DNA of 27,604 bases from Acinetobacter marinus (GTDB taxonomy: Bacteria; Pseudomonadota; Gammaproteobacteria; Pseudomonadales; Moraxellaceae). This document shows positions 16,331-25,408 of this stretch, in pieces (positions within the stretch are counted from its first letter, which is position 1; the number at the start of each line of letters is the position of its first letter). Both the position numbers and the translations under genes were made by a program. Location of the stretch: assembly GCF_900096915.1 (NCBI RefSeq), contig NZ_FMYK01000012.1, positions 1 to 27,604 on the forward strand, given 5' to 3'. The notes under the pieces are model-generated. The model was not told where the DNA came from. It searched no databases and saw nothing but the letters and a program-made list of their open reading frames with translations.

Positions 16331-16966
16331 TTACATCGGATTTATTTCAGAAACCGCTTTCCCACCCAAAAACTTTTCAATGATTTCTAACGCCTGCTGA
16401 TGAAGTTGTTTAGCACTTTGAGAAGCATCAAGACGAATGATGCGCTGTGGATGTTGTTCCGCTAACTGGCGATAGCTCGCTTGAATACGCTGAAAAAACT
16501 CTATCTTTTCCTGTTCAAACCGATCTAGCGCACCACGATTCTTGGCACGTTGCATGCCTTGCTCGACTGGTAAATCTAACCAAAAGGTCAGATCAGGCAT
16601 TTTTGCGACAAAAGTATCGGTTAAAAGATCAATCTGGGATTTATCCATGCCCCGCCCACCATGTTGATAAGCCACACTGGCATCGACAAAACGATCACAG
16701 AGTACGATTTTATTTGCAGACAATGCGGGTACAATCACTTGGTCGAGATGTTGCGCACGGGCTGCATAGATCAATAGTAGTTCTGTGGCAGGATTCATCT
16801 GCTCCTGCTTTGGCGTCAATAATAACTCACGGATCTGCTCCGCAAGCGGTGTGCCACCTGGTTCTCGGGTTAATACCACAGCGGACTTTTCACTTAGGCT
16901 TTGATTCAAACTGGCGATCAAAGTACTTTTCCCAACGCCCTCGGTGCCTTCAAAACTGATAAACAT
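16331..16966 (-). CDS. tmk: Thymidylate kinase
   Basis: Phosphorylates dTMP to dTDP with ATP, an essential cytosolic step of dTTP synthesis. The 211 residues match the family. The P-loop is GTEGVGKST (residues 7-15), the dTMP site includes TREPGGTPLAEQIR, and the DR(F/Y) motif is CDRFVDASVAYQHGGRG. The lid region carries RGALDRFEQE, of the type in which lid basic residues assist catalysis. ATG 16966 has AAAGGA six bases before it. It follows mltG on the same strand after about 133 bases; the order pabC-mltG-tmk is common in gammaproteobacteria. Confidence 0.96.
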   Translation of the reverse strand: MFISFEGTEGVGKSTLIASLNQSLSEKSAVVLTREPGGTPLAEQIRELLLTPKQEQMNPATELLLIYAARAQHLDQVIVPALSANKIVLCDRFVDASVAYQHGGRGMDKSQIDLLTDTFVAKMPDLTFWLDLPVEQGMQRAKNRGALDRFEQEKIEFFQRIQASYRQLAEQHPQRIIRLDASQSAKQLHQQALEIIEKFLGGKAVSEINPM

Positions 16967-17099
16967 ACTTATTCCTTTTTAAGTCGATACTTTTATAGTC
17001 AAAGCAGTTTATTCCTGATACAAGGCAACCGAATGAATATGTACATACCGTACTTTGAATGAGGTTAACGCAGTAGCAGAATAAAATGCGACGACTATA

Positions 17100-18182
17100 T
17101 CATTGATTACGATTTTTTCGCAGTTGCGCTAGATAGTCTTTCACCGCTTGATTATGCTCATCCAATGTCGTGCTAAATGTGTGCCCACCATTGCCCGTCG
17201 CCACAAAGTAAATCGCCTTACCATCATCAGGATGCAAAGCTGCATGGATCGACTTTTGACTTGGTAAGGCAATTGGTGTCGGCGGTAAGCCATTGATCGT
17301 GTAGGTGTTATACGGTGTCGGGGTGGTTAAATCACTGCGACGAATATTACCCTTGTAGCGATCGCCCATGCCATAGATCACAGTTGGATCAGTTTGCAGA
17401 CGCATACCAATGTTTAAGCGACGTACGAAGACACCTGACACTTGCTCAAGCTCTGCATCAACAGACGTTTCTTTTTCCACGATCGACGCCATGATGAGCG
17501 CCTCATAGGCATTGGCATACGGTAAATCTGCACTGCGCTTTGCCCATTCTTCTGCCAAAATTTTCTGCTGACGTTGATACAAATCTTTCAGAATCGTTAA
17601 GTCAGTTTCACCTTTGGCATAAAAATAAGTGTTCGGCGCAAATAAACCTTCTGGATGCGTTTCGCTTGCACCGATGGCTTTTAAAATCGCCGTATCTGGC
17701 TGATTAAGCACGGTGTTTTTTACATATTGATTATTTTTAAGTTGTTGTTTCAGTTGTTTAAAGGTTGTACCTTCAATCACTAAAATGCGAATCATCTGTG
17801 CATTTTCAGCATTACTCACCATATTCAAAACGGATGCAATCGATGTACCTTGATGCACTTCATAGACCCCTGCTTTCATCGTGTCGTTAATCAACAATCG
17901 CTGATACAGTTTCAGCACAATTGGAAATTTAACTTGATCATTTTCAGCAAGTTGCTCAATAAATTTGGAATAGGTCTGCCCTTTTTCCACCGATAACATT
18001 TGCACTTTTTTATCCGTAGGATAATCTTTCCAAAGGCTTTGTGAGAGCACATAAGCACAAATAAGCAATCCAATCACGCAAACTAGTGCGATGACTTTTA
18101 GAAATTTTTGATTAAAAAAACCAGACTTATTTTTTGCAGATCGATTCGACGTTGCTGGTTTGCGCTGAGTTTGCTTTGCCAT
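17100..18182 (-). CDS. mltG: Endolytic murein transglycosylase MltG
   Basis: Inner-membrane YceG-like enzyme that cuts nascent glycan strands and sets their length. The 360 residues comprise a basic cytoplasmic tail (1-26), one membrane helix (about 27-47), a LysM-like part (about 60-130) and the catalytic domain to the C-terminus. The catalytic Glu lies in IMASIVEKET (about 231-239), and other landmarks are EGLFAPNTYFY, LQTDPTVIYGMG, PTPYNTYTINGLPPTPI and YFVATGNGGHTFS. The start is ATG 18182, 40 bases past the pabC stop, so the two are probably cotranscribed. Confidence 0.96.
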   Translation of the reverse strand: MAKQTQRKPATSNRSAKNKSGFFNQKFLKVIALVCVIGLLICAYVLSQSLWKDYPTDKKVQMLSVEKGQTYSKFIEQLAENDQVKFPIVLKLYQRLLINDTMKAGVYEVHQGTSIASVLNMVSNAENAQMIRILVIEGTTFKQLKQQLKNNQYVKNTVLNQPDTAILKAIGASETHPEGLFAPNTYFYAKGETDLTILKDLYQRQQKILAEEWAKRSADLPYANAYEALIMASIVEKETSVDAELEQVSGVFVRRLNIGMRLQTDPTVIYGMGDRYKGNIRRSDLTTPTPYNTYTINGLPPTPIALPSQKSIHAALHPDDGKAIYFVATGNGGHTFSTTLDEHNQAVKDYLAQLRKNRNQ

Positions 18183-18222
18183 AAAAATGCTTAATCAATA
18201 AATATTGGGAAATGCAACTCGG

Positions 18223-19080
18223 TTAAAAATCATGGAGTTGCAATTGCTGAAATAGCTGCTCACAGAGATGATGATCAAGCGTTTGCTGTACCTGATCAAC
18301 GATCAATGTGTGGACAATTTGCATGGGATGTAAGGCATTGCATAAGAAAATTGCCTGAACCGATGCCAATTCCGAGCGGCTAATTTTACGGATTTGGTGC
18401 GCAATTTGAAAGTGTTGCATGCGAGATAAAATCTCTTGGCGCATCACACCATCAATGCCTGCCAATGCCAAATCTGGCGTATGCCATTGTCCTTCGAGAT
18501 AGACAAAACAATTGCTGGAAATACCTTCAACTAAATGCTCATGTTGATCAAAGCATAATGCTTCTTGCCAAGCCTGTTGGTTGGCTTGATGTTTCAATAG
18601 CACTTGCTCTAGTCGATTCAGACTTTTAATGCCACGCAGTTGTTGCATTGGCGTAGATAAGGCTTGATCTATCAATCCAACTTTTTCTAAGGTTGGAATT
18701 TCGGTGGTAAATGCCGTTTGAGGATAAAAGTAAAAATACAAATCGGCATCTTGATCAGGTGGTGCGTAGCCACGTTGTCCCTGCCCACGACTGATGAGAA
18801 CTTTTATAGTGCCTTGTGCATTTTCGCCATATTGCGCTGATATTTGATCTAAGCACTTTACTTTAGCTGTATTGATGCGATCCATATCACAATTCAAGCA
18901 AAGCGCAGAAATCGCCTTTTCAAAGCGTGCAAGATGACCTTGCCAAAGCTGAATTTCACCTCGGATAAATTGTGCTGTACTAAAGCATCCATCCCCATAT
19001 AAAAAACCACGATCTTCAATAGAAACAAGATGTTGATGCTCATGATCAGAGATCATTTTGGCGTTTTTTTGAATCAGCAT
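18223..19080 (-). CDS. pabC: Aminodeoxychorismate lyase PabC
   Basis: PLP enzyme of the class IV aminotransferase fold that releases pyruvate from aminodeoxychorismate to give p-aminobenzoate for folate. The 285 residues are close to the family norm. Landmarks are DRGFLYGDGCFSTAQF near the N-terminus, the PLP Lys in RGIKSLNRLEQVL, VEGISSNCFVYL, and GIDGVMRQEIL. ATG 19080 is used, with only a weak ribosome site (GAAGAAC); a second ATG at 19056 would still leave the fold intact. It heads the pabC-mltG-tmk run and diverges from sbp, with 194 bases between. Confidence 0.93.
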   Translation of the reverse strand: MLIQKNAKMISDHEHQHLVSIEDRGFLYGDGCFSTAQFIRGEIQLWQGHLARFEKAISALCLNCDMDRINTAKVKCLDQISAQYGENAQGTIKVLISRGQGQRGYAPPDQDADLYFYFYPQTAFTTEIPTLEKVGLIDQALSTPMQQLRGIKSLNRLEQVLLKHQANQQAWQEALCFDQHEHLVEGISSNCFVYLEGQWHTPDLALAGIDGVMRQEILSRMQHFQIAHQIRKISRSELASVQAIFLCNALHPMQIVHTLIVDQVQQTLDHHLCEQLFQQLQLHDF

Positions 19081-19274
19081 AATCAGTTGTTCTTCGGCGA
19101 TACGTGCATCATTTCAAACTATTCATCGTTTTAAAACAACTTATAAATCATTTTTTTTCATATGAATTGCGTTTTTAATTATTTTTTATGCTTTAGAAAA
19201 CTACCTATGCTTGCCTTATCGAAAACAGCGAATACTTTTGCACACATTCAATTTTCATATTTTGGAGAAGATTC

Positions 19275-20282
19275 ATGAAATTTAACCGCATTAAAACAGG
19301 TATTGCCATCGCACTTTTAGGTTTAAGTAGTGCGACTTTTGCCAAAGATTTTCTCAATGCGTCTTATGACCCGACCCGTGAGCTATACACCGAGTTTAAC
19401 AAATCTTTTGGCGACTGGTGGAAAGATCGCACCAAGCAAGATGTTAATTTTAAACAATCACATGGCGGTTCAGGTAAGCAAGCCCGTGCTGTGATTGATG
19501 GGTTGAATGCCGACGTGGTGACTTTGGCATTGGCAGCGGATATTGACGTGATCGCTGAGAAAGCAAAATTACTGCCTGCAAACTGGCAATCCAAACTGCC
19601 AAATAACGCCACACCATATACCTCAACCATCGTGTTCTTGGTTCGTAAAGGCAATCCAAAAGGTCTGCAAGATTGGGGCGATTTGGTAAAAGATGGCGTC
19701 GAAATCATCACGCCAAATCCAAAAACCTCGGGCGGTGCACGTTGGAACTATCTCGCCGCTTGGGCTTGGGCGAAGCATCAAAAAGGTGGTAACGATGCCA
19801 AAGCACAAGAGTTTGTCCGTCAGATTTATAAAAACACCAAAGTACTGGATTCAGGCGCTCGTGGTTCGACCACAACCTTTGCAGAGCGTGGTATCGGCGA
19901 TGTACTCCTCGCTTGGGAAAATGAGGCGCATCTTGCGATTCGTGAACAACCGGGTAAGTTTGAGATCGTAACACCAAGTCTGTCGATCTTGGCTGAGCCA
20001 CCTGTTGCGATCGTGGAGAAGAATGCCAAGAAAAATGGCAATGAAAACCTTGCCAAGGCTTATCTGAACTACTTGTACTCCCCTGCAGGACAAGAGATTG
20101 CGGCGAAAAACTATTACCGTCCACGTAATCAAGCAGTGCTGAAAAAATACAGCAATGTCTTTAAACCGTTGAAATTGGTCACTATCGACAAAGAATTCGG
20201 CGGTTGGAAAAAGACCCAGAAACAACACTTTGATAATGGTGGCGTATTCGATCAAATCGTTAAAGCCAACAACAGCAAGTAA
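19275..20282 (+). CDS. sbp: Sulfate-binding protein (first paralogue)
   Basis: Periplasmic protein of 335 residues that binds sulfate for the CysTWA transporter. The signal peptide is residues 1-23, cut after TFA to give KDFLNASYDPTRELY. It carries the full set of anion-site landmarks known from Salmonella Sbp: Asp in SYDPT, Ser in QSHGGSGKQA, the Ser-Gly-Gly of NPKTSGGARW, and Trp in LLAWENEA. GGAGAAG precedes ATG 19275 at good spacing. It is followed by a serine hydrolase and cysT on the same strand. Similar length and sequence to the gene at 25926 mark a duplication. Confidence 0.95.
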   Translation: MKFNRIKTGIAIALLGLSSATFAKDFLNASYDPTRELYTEFNKSFGDWWKDRTKQDVNFKQSHGGSGKQARAVIDGLNADVVTLALAADIDVIAEKAKLLPANWQSKLPNNATPYTSTIVFLVRKGNPKGLQDWGDLVKDGVEIITPNPKTSGGARWNYLAAWAWAKHQKGGNDAKAQEFVRQIYKNTKVLDSGARGSTTTFAERGIGDVLLAWENEAHLAIREQPGKFEIVTPSLSILAEPPVAIVEKNAKKNGNENLAKAYLNYLYSPAGQEIAAKNYYRPRNQAVLKKYSNVFKPLKLVTIDKEFGGWKKTQKQHFDNGGVFDQIVKANNSK

Positions 20283-20343
20283 TGCAAATTTTAATAGGGC
20301 AAATTCCAACTTTGCAATGAAAATCAACCAAGAGGTGGCGCAG

Positions 20344-21003
20344 ATGAGCAAGTTACAACATTTACATAGCATCATCGTTCCAGGTGTAGGCGATAGTGAT
20401 GCCAATCATTGGCAATCATGGCTCGCCTATAAACTGGGCGACTCCTCTCGAGTTGTGCAAGAGGATTGGCACAAGCCTATGCTGAATCATTGGGTGCAAC
20501 GCTTTTATCAGCATGTCAGCCAATTTCAACGTCCGATCCAGCTCGTAGCACACAGCTTTGGTTGTTTAACTACCATTGCAGCCTTGAATCAATATCCACA
20601 GCTAAAGCAATGGGTTGAACAAGTGATTCTCGTTGCACCTGCCAACCCTGCACGGTTTTCTACAACAGGTTTTGCAGAACGTGCGAACAGCAATGATTCA
20701 TCTACAGACGACGCTTATACAACGGACTCTTATGCGACAGACTTTTTGAAATACACGCTCGATTTACCGACCTTACTGATCTTAAGTGAAAACGATCCGT
20801 GGCTCGCATTTGACGATGCTATCACCTATGCCAAAGCGTGGGATGTACCGTATATCAACCAAGGGCTTGCAGGACATATCAATGTTGAATCGGGTTATGG
20901 CGCATGGTGGCAGTTGCTTGATTATTTACATGTGATGCAACAGCAACCGTTTTTATTTCAAAAGAATACCGTGTTGCAAAGACGTTTTAGTTTGGCAGGT
21001 TAA
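20344..21003 (+). CDS. RBBP9/YdeN-type serine hydrolase
   Basis: Small alpha/beta hydrolase of 219 residues (Ser_hydrolase family). The N-terminal strand and loop are IIVPGVGDSDANHWQSWL, the nucleophile is Ser in LVAHSFGCL, the acid is Asp in SENDPWLAF, and the His lies in GHINVESGYGAWW, the family's typical end. An acid-rich insert (NSNDSSTDDAYTTDS) lies before the acid strand. The substrate is unknown. ATG 20344 is preferred, with GAGG eight bases upstream; an earlier ATG at 20230 would lie inside sbp. It sits between sbp and cysT, about 60 bases from each, so it is probably cotranscribed with sulfate uptake genes, which is unusual for this family. Confidence 0.93.
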   Translation: MSKLQHLHSIIVPGVGDSDANHWQSWLAYKLGDSSRVVQEDWHKPMLNHWVQRFYQHVSQFQRPIQLVAHSFGCLTTIAALNQYPQLKQWVEQVILVAPANPARFSTTGFAERANSNDSSTDDAYTTDSYATDFLKYTLDLPTLLILSENDPWLAFDDAITYAKAWDVPYINQGLAGHINVESGYGAWWQLLDYLHVMQQQPFLFQKNTVLQRRFSLAG

Positions 21004-21061
21004 TTCGCATTCTTTTTTTGTTTTTAGATTTTGAGCGTTTTTTGTTTTAAAGGTATCTCTT

Positions 21062-21895
21062 ATGGCACGACAGTCCCGTGTGATCGCAGGTTTTGGTTTA
21101 TCTCTTGGGATTACCTTAACGTATTTGACCTTGATCGTGATTTTGCCCTTATCTGCAGTGTTTATCCATTCCCTCGGGATTGGATGGGATGGATTTTGGG
21201 AGATTTTAGGCTCAGAACGTGTGTTGAAATCCTTACAACTGAGCTTTTCTACCGCCCTATTTGCTGCGGCGTTAAACCTTGTGTTTGGTTTGATTTTGGC
21301 ATGGTGCTTGGTGCGTTATCAATTCTTTGGTAAGCGTCTAGTTGATGCCATGATTGATTTGCCGTTTGCCTTGCCAACAGCGGTTGCAGGGATTGCCTTG
21401 ACCGCACTCTATGCGCAGAACGGTTGGATTGGTCAGTATTTTGATCGAGTTGGGATTGAGATCGCCTATACACCGATCGGGATTACGTTGGCTTTGGTAT
21501 TTATTGGGATTCCTTTTGTGGTGCGCACGGTACAGCCTGTACTTGCCGACTTGGAAACGGAGCTTGAAGAAGCCGCCAGTGCCTTAGGTGCAAATCGTTG
21601 GCAGACCATTACAAAAGTCATTTTCCCGATTTTACTGCCTGCGTTACTTACTGGTTTCGCCCTCGCCTTTGCACGTGGTGTCGGTGAATATGGCTCGGTG
21701 ATTTTCATTGCAGGGAATCAGCCCTATCAAACGGAAATTGCACCGCTGTTGATTATTTCTCGCTTAGAAGAATATGACTATGCAGGCGCAACCACGATTG
21801 CAGTGGTGATGTTAGTCATTTCATTTATTTTCTTATTGATTATTAACCTGTTACAAGGTTGGGCAAGTCGCCGTACAGGGAGAACCGTATCATGA
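21062..21895 (+). CDS. cysT: Sulfate/thiosulfate ABC permease CysT
   Basis: Inner-membrane subunit of 277 residues with about six helices, forming the channel with CysW. The conserved permease loop reads EEAASALGANRWQTITKVIFP (ends at the EAA-type motif: EEAAS, ALGA), and GEYGSVIFIAGN is typical of CysT/CysU. AAAGG lies eight bases before ATG 21062. The stop overlaps the cysW start as ATGA, indicating coupled translation and equal amounts of the two subunits. Confidence 0.95.
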   Translation: MARQSRVIAGFGLSLGITLTYLTLIVILPLSAVFIHSLGIGWDGFWEILGSERVLKSLQLSFSTALFAAALNLVFGLILAWCLVRYQFFGKRLVDAMIDLPFALPTAVAGIALTALYAQNGWIGQYFDRVGIEIAYTPIGITLALVFIGIPFVVRTVQPVLADLETELEEAASALGANRWQTITKVIFPILLPALLTGFALAFARGVGEYGSVIFIAGNQPYQTEIAPLLIISRLEEYDYAGATTIAVVMLVISFIFLLIINLLQGWASRRTGRTVS

Positions 21896-22755
21896 ACGCC
21901 AATCATTCTTCAACGGCATTGGCACTGCGCTTACAGTCGCAAGATGCCACTCGTGAGCCAAGCGCTGTACGTTATGTCTTGATCGGTATCGCCCTTTTAT
22001 TCTTTGTCAGTTGCTTAATGTTGCCTTTGGTTTTGGTCTTTGTTGATGCCTTCCGTCAAGGTAGTGCAGTATTTTTTGCAGCATTGGTTGAGCCTGATAC
22101 TTTATCTGCGGTGAAACTCACCTTACTCACCGCTGCTGTGGCTGTACCGCTGAATGTGATTTTCGGTGTCGCTGCGGCTTGGGCGGTGACCAAGTTCCGA
22201 TTTAAAGGCAAATCTATTCTGACCACGTTGATTGATTTGCCATTTTCAGTATCGCCTGTGATTGCAGGTCTAATGCTTGTCCTACTGTTTGGTACGCAAG
22301 GTTGGTGGGGTGAATGGTTACAAGATCGTGATGTGGCGATCCTCTATGCCGTGCCAGCAATCATCCTTGCGACTGTATTTATCACCGTGCCTTTTGTTGC
22401 TCGTGAGCTGATTCCACTAATGGAAGCGCAAGGTACAGAGGAAGAAGAAGCGGCGATCGTACTGGGTGCTTCAGGTTGGCAGACGTTCTGGAAAGTAACT
22501 TTGCCCAATATCAAATGGGGTCTGCTCTACGGTGTGATTCTGTGTAATGCCCGAGCGATGGGTGAGTTTGGTGCGGTATCAGTAGTGTCTGGGCATATTC
22601 GTGGCGAAACCAATACCCTGCCACTGCATGTCGAGATTCTCTACAACGAGTATAGCTACAGTGCCGCATTTGCCGTAGCAACATTGTTAGCGTTACTGGC
22701 AATCGTGACCTTGATTATCAAGACGTGGGTTGAGCTTCGTCAAGAACGACAGTAA
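21892..22755 (+). CDS. cysW: Sulfate/thiosulfate ABC permease CysW
   Basis: The partner permease of CysT: 287 residues and about six helices, after a hydrophilic tail of about 25 residues. Landmarks are DLPFSVSPVIAGLMLVLLFG, the EAA loop with EEEEAAIVLGASGWQTF, and ARAMGEFGAVSVVSGHIRG, a CysW-specific stretch. ATG 21892 lies in the ATGA overlap with the cysT stop; an in-frame upstream start at 21859 within cysT is not needed. The next gene, cysA, starts 88 bases later. Confidence 0.95.
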   Translation: MNANHSSTALALRLQSQDATREPSAVRYVLIGIALLFFVSCLMLPLVLVFVDAFRQGSAVFFAALVEPDTLSAVKLTLLTAAVAVPLNVIFGVAAAWAVTKFRFKGKSILTTLIDLPFSVSPVIAGLMLVLLFGTQGWWGEWLQDRDVAILYAVPAIILATVFITVPFVARELIPLMEAQGTEEEEAAIVLGASGWQTFWKVTLPNIKWGLLYGVILCNARAMGEFGAVSVVSGHIRGETNTLPLHVEILYNEYSYSAAFAVATLLALLAIVTLIIKTWVELRQERQ

Positions 22756-22843
22756 GCCATATTCGTTTAGCCATACATTTATTTAGTCACAATTTTAGCC
22801 AAACTAATCAGTAATTTATCAGCACAAATTTTAGGAATTCGAC

Positions 22844-23908
22844 ATGAGCATTCAAGTAAAAAACATCGACAAACATTTTGGAAATTTCCACGCACTCCAA
22901 GACATTAGCCTTGATTTCCCAGAGGGCGAATTGGTTGCCCTGCTTGGTCCATCGGGCTGTGGCAAAACCTCACTTCTTCGCATCATCGCAGGTTTAGAAT
23001 CGGCGGATTCAGGTCATGTACTTTTAGAAGGTCAAGATGCGACTGATGTACATGTACGTCACCGTCAAGTTGGCTTTGTCTTTCAGCATTACGCCTTATT
23101 TCGTCATATGACTGTGTTTGATAATGTCGCATTTGGCTTACGTGTTCGCCCTCGTAAAACACGTCTAAGCGAAGCGGAAATTAAGAAAAAAGTCACTCGA
23201 TTACTCGACCTTGTACAGCTTGGCTTTTTGGCAGATCGTTATCCTGCACAGCTCTCGGGTGGTCAGCGTCAGCGTATCGCCCTTGCTCGTGCTTTAGCGG
23301 TTGAACCACGTGTGTTATTACTCGATGAACCTTTTGGCGCACTTGATGCCAAAGTGCGTAAAGAACTGCGTCGTTGGTTGCGCAATCTGCATGATGAGTT
23401 GCACATTACTTCGATCTTCGTCACCCATGATCAAGAGGAAGCACTGGAAGTTGCCGATCAAATCGTGGTGATGAATAAAGGACAAGTCGAACAAATCGGT
23501 ACACCACGTGAAGTCTACGACTATCCTGCGAGTCCGTTTGTATTTGATTTCTTGGGTCAGGCAAATCGTTTTGACGGGAACGTCAAGCAAAATACCTTAC
23601 AACTGGGTCAGTCCAATTTGATTCTGCCTGATCATCAGGCACGTGCTGAGGGTCAAGTGATTGCCTTTGCTCGCCCAAATGAATTGCACATTCATACCAC
23701 ACCACAGCACAATACCATTCAGGCGCATTTTCAACGTGAGCTGTGGATTGCGGGGGAAATTTTGGCGGAGTTTCGTGACAATGATGGACGCTTGATTGAA
23801 ATTCGTTTGAGCCCTGAACAAGCGGGTCAATTACAACTGCGAGCGCAACAGTCGGTGTGGATTGCTGCATCGAATTTACATATTTTTGATGTGGCAAAAT
23901 CAGCTTAA
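22844..23908 (+). CDS. cysA: Sulfate/thiosulfate ABC transporter ATPase CysA
   Basis: Powers sulfate import with CysTW; 354 residues, the usual length. Walker A is GPSGCGKTS (35-43), followed by VFQHYALFRHMTVFDNVAFG (Q-loop), signature LSGGQRQR, Walker B VLLLDEPFGALDA and switch His in FVTHDQEEA. After about residue 235 a TOBE-like C-terminal domain (FARPNELHIH) is found, as in CysA and other CUT1-type ATPases. AGGA precedes ATG 22844. No clear terminator follows, so read-through into the regulator gene is possible. Confidence 0.96.
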   Translation: MSIQVKNIDKHFGNFHALQDISLDFPEGELVALLGPSGCGKTSLLRIIAGLESADSGHVLLEGQDATDVHVRHRQVGFVFQHYALFRHMTVFDNVAFGLRVRPRKTRLSEAEIKKKVTRLLDLVQLGFLADRYPAQLSGGQRQRIALARALAVEPRVLLLDEPFGALDAKVRKELRRWLRNLHDELHITSIFVTHDQEEALEVADQIVVMNKGQVEQIGTPREVYDYPASPFVFDFLGQANRFDGNVKQNTLQLGQSNLILPDHQARAEGQVIAFARPNELHIHTTPQHNTIQAHFQRELWIAGEILAEFRDNDGRLIEIRLSPEQAGQLQLRAQQSVWIAASNLHIFDVAKSA

Positions 23909-23952
23909 GGCTTCACATTAATCAATTGCTTAAAGATTAGTAGTCATAAAGT

Positions 23953-23961
23953 TGCTATACT
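23953..23961 (+). promoter_or_regulatory. Extended -10 element before the CysB-type gene
   Basis: TGCTATACT (TG at 23953-23954 region, TATACT 23956-23961) is an extended -10 about 125 bases before the regulator's GTG. No good -35 is seen at normal spacing. It suggests the regulator can be transcribed apart from cysTWA, with a long leader. Confidence 0.35.
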
Positions 23962-24085
23962 GATCGCACGAAACAGGCTTAATCTACTGAAATGATTAAA
24001 TATTTATAATATACTTAATCACCCATTTTTATGCTCGGCTTAGATCAGTCAAATGGCGACTTTGCAGTATTCACGGAGATATTGA

Positions 24086-25006
24086 GTGAATTTCCAACAA
24101 TTAAGAATTATCCGAGAAACAGTACGTCAGAACTACAATCTGACCGAGGCATCCAATGCCCTCTACACCTCGCAGTCTGGGGTGAGTAAGCACATCAAAG
24201 ATTTGGAAGATGAGCTTGGGGTACAGCTTTTCGTACGCAAAGGCAAACGCCTACTTGGTCTGACTGAACCTGGACAGTCACTACTTGGAATCGTTGAGCG
24301 CATGTTGGTCGATGCGGATAATATCAAACGCCTTGCCGATGACTTCAATCTGGTTAATGAAGGCACACTCACGATTGCCACTACGCATACCCAAGCACGC
24401 TATGTGCTACCGCCGATCGTCAGTCAATTTAAAAAATTATTTCCGAAAGTCCATCTGGTGCTACAACAAGGCAGTCCAGTAGAGATTACTGAAATGCTAT
24501 TGCTCGGTGAGGCGGATATAGGTATTGCCACGGAATCATTGACCACTGAAGATGCTCTAGCAAGTGTGCCCTACTATCAATGGCAACATTGCATCTTGAC
24601 ACCGAAAGATCATCCGCTGACCCAAGTTGAAGAGTTAAGTCTATATGATCTCGCCGAATATCCGCTGATCACCTATCACGGCGGTTTTACAGGACGTTCG
24701 AAGATCGACCAAGCCTTTCAAGAAGCTAGCCTTGACGTGGAAATCGTCATGTCTGCGCTCGATGCCGACGTGATCAAAACTTATGTCGAGCTAGGCATGG
24801 GCGTGGGTATCGTCAATGGTGTAGCATTCGATGCTGAACGTGATCACCGTTTAAAACAGATCAAAACCTCACTATTTGGCACCAACACCACATGGATTGC
24901 AGTGCGCAAAGGACATTTACTGCGAGGCTATGGTTATGATTTTATTTCACTGTGCTCGCCAAATACGGATATTAAAGCCTTAAAGAAAGCGGCTTATCCA
25001 GAGTAA
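24086..25006 (+). CDS. cysB: CysB/Cbl-type LysR regulator of sulfur assimilation
   Basis: A 306-residue LysR-family activator that would respond to O-acetylserine/N-acetylserine and sulfate to control cys genes. The N-terminal helix-turn-helix is NLTEASNALYTSQSGVSKHI. The CysB-specific effector domain includes TLTIATTHTQARYVLPP, LQQGSP, YHGGFTGRSKID and DADVIKTYVELGMGVGIVNG, all close to E. coli CysB/Cbl. It is a little shorter than CysB (324), so it could be Cbl-like; the sequence alone does not decide. The start is GTG 24086, with GGAG at good spacing; no ATG in frame nearby. It follows cysA and has its own terminator. Confidence 0.92.
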   Translation: MNFQQLRIIRETVRQNYNLTEASNALYTSQSGVSKHIKDLEDELGVQLFVRKGKRLLGLTEPGQSLLGIVERMLVDADNIKRLADDFNLVNEGTLTIATTHTQARYVLPPIVSQFKKLFPKVHLVLQQGSPVEITEMLLLGEADIGIATESLTTEDALASVPYYQWQHCILTPKDHPLTQVEELSLYDLAEYPLITYHGGFTGRSKIDQAFQEASLDVEIVMSALDADVIKTYVELGMGVGIVNGVAFDAERDHRLKQIKTSLFGTNTTWIAVRKGHLLRGYGYDFISLCSPNTDIKALKKAAYPE

Positions 25007-25025
25007 GTGTTACAGTTTGGAAAAT

Positions 25026-25078
25026 GCCATCGTTTATAGTGTCTGAATTAGACGGATTATATAAACGGTGGCTTTTTT
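25026..25078 (+). terminator. Rho-independent terminator after the CysB-type gene
   Basis: GCCATCGTTTATA (25026-25038) pairs with TATAAACGGTGGC (25060-25072) over 13 bases with one G-T pair, followed by six T (25073-25078). It lies about 20 bases past the stop codon and closes the sulfate transport operon. Confidence 0.85.
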
Positions 25079-25186
25079 GTACTTTTAGATTAACCATTGA
25101 AAATGTATGAAATATCCACTATTTTCTAAACATGCAACATCAAAAAAATTGAATATTTGTCTTTAAATCTTGGTCAAGGAATGACG

Positions 25187-25408
25187 ATGCTAAAAATGAA
25201 ATCTAAATGTGAAAAATGCCAACAATCGTTGAGCCATGAATCTTTAGCCTATATCTGCTCTTATGAATGTACTTTTTGCGAAATATGTAGCACTGCGATG
25301 CAACACATCTGTCCAAACTGTTCAGGCAACTTGTGCGAACGTCCAAAACGCACCAAACAACCTTTAAATGTGATTAAAGATCAAATAAAACAGAAGTTTT
25401 TTAAATAG
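25187..25408 (+). CDS. DUF1272 small cysteine-rich protein
   Basis: A 73-residue protein with eight or nine Cys in CxxC-type pairs (CEKCQ, SYECTFCEIC, ICPNCSGNLCERP), the pattern of the DUF1272 family, expected to bind zinc. The function is unknown. Two ATGs (25181 and 25187) follow AAGGA; 25187 gives proper spacing and starts MLKMKSKCEKC, matching the family's usual start. It lies alone between the CysB-type gene's terminator and the second sbp, on the same strand. A link to sulfur metabolism is possible through its position only. Confidence 0.9.
   Translation: MLKMKSKCEKCQQSLSHESLAYICSYECTFCEICSTAMQHICPNCSGNLCERPKRTKQPLNVIKDQIKQKFFK

Noticed and set aside
16447..16959. Plus-strand open frame of 170 codons opposite tmk
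   Set aside because: It is fully antisense to a clear thymidylate kinase gene and its translation has no domain features; such antisense frames are common in this codon usage.
20230..20343. Upstream extension of the serine hydrolase to an ATG at 20230
   Set aside because: The extension overlaps the end of sbp, has no ribosome site, and the conserved fold begins after ATG 20344, which has GAGG upstream.
19708..20405. Long minus-strand frames opposite sbp and the serine hydrolase
   Set aside because: They lie opposite genes with clear families; their sequences are shadow translations.
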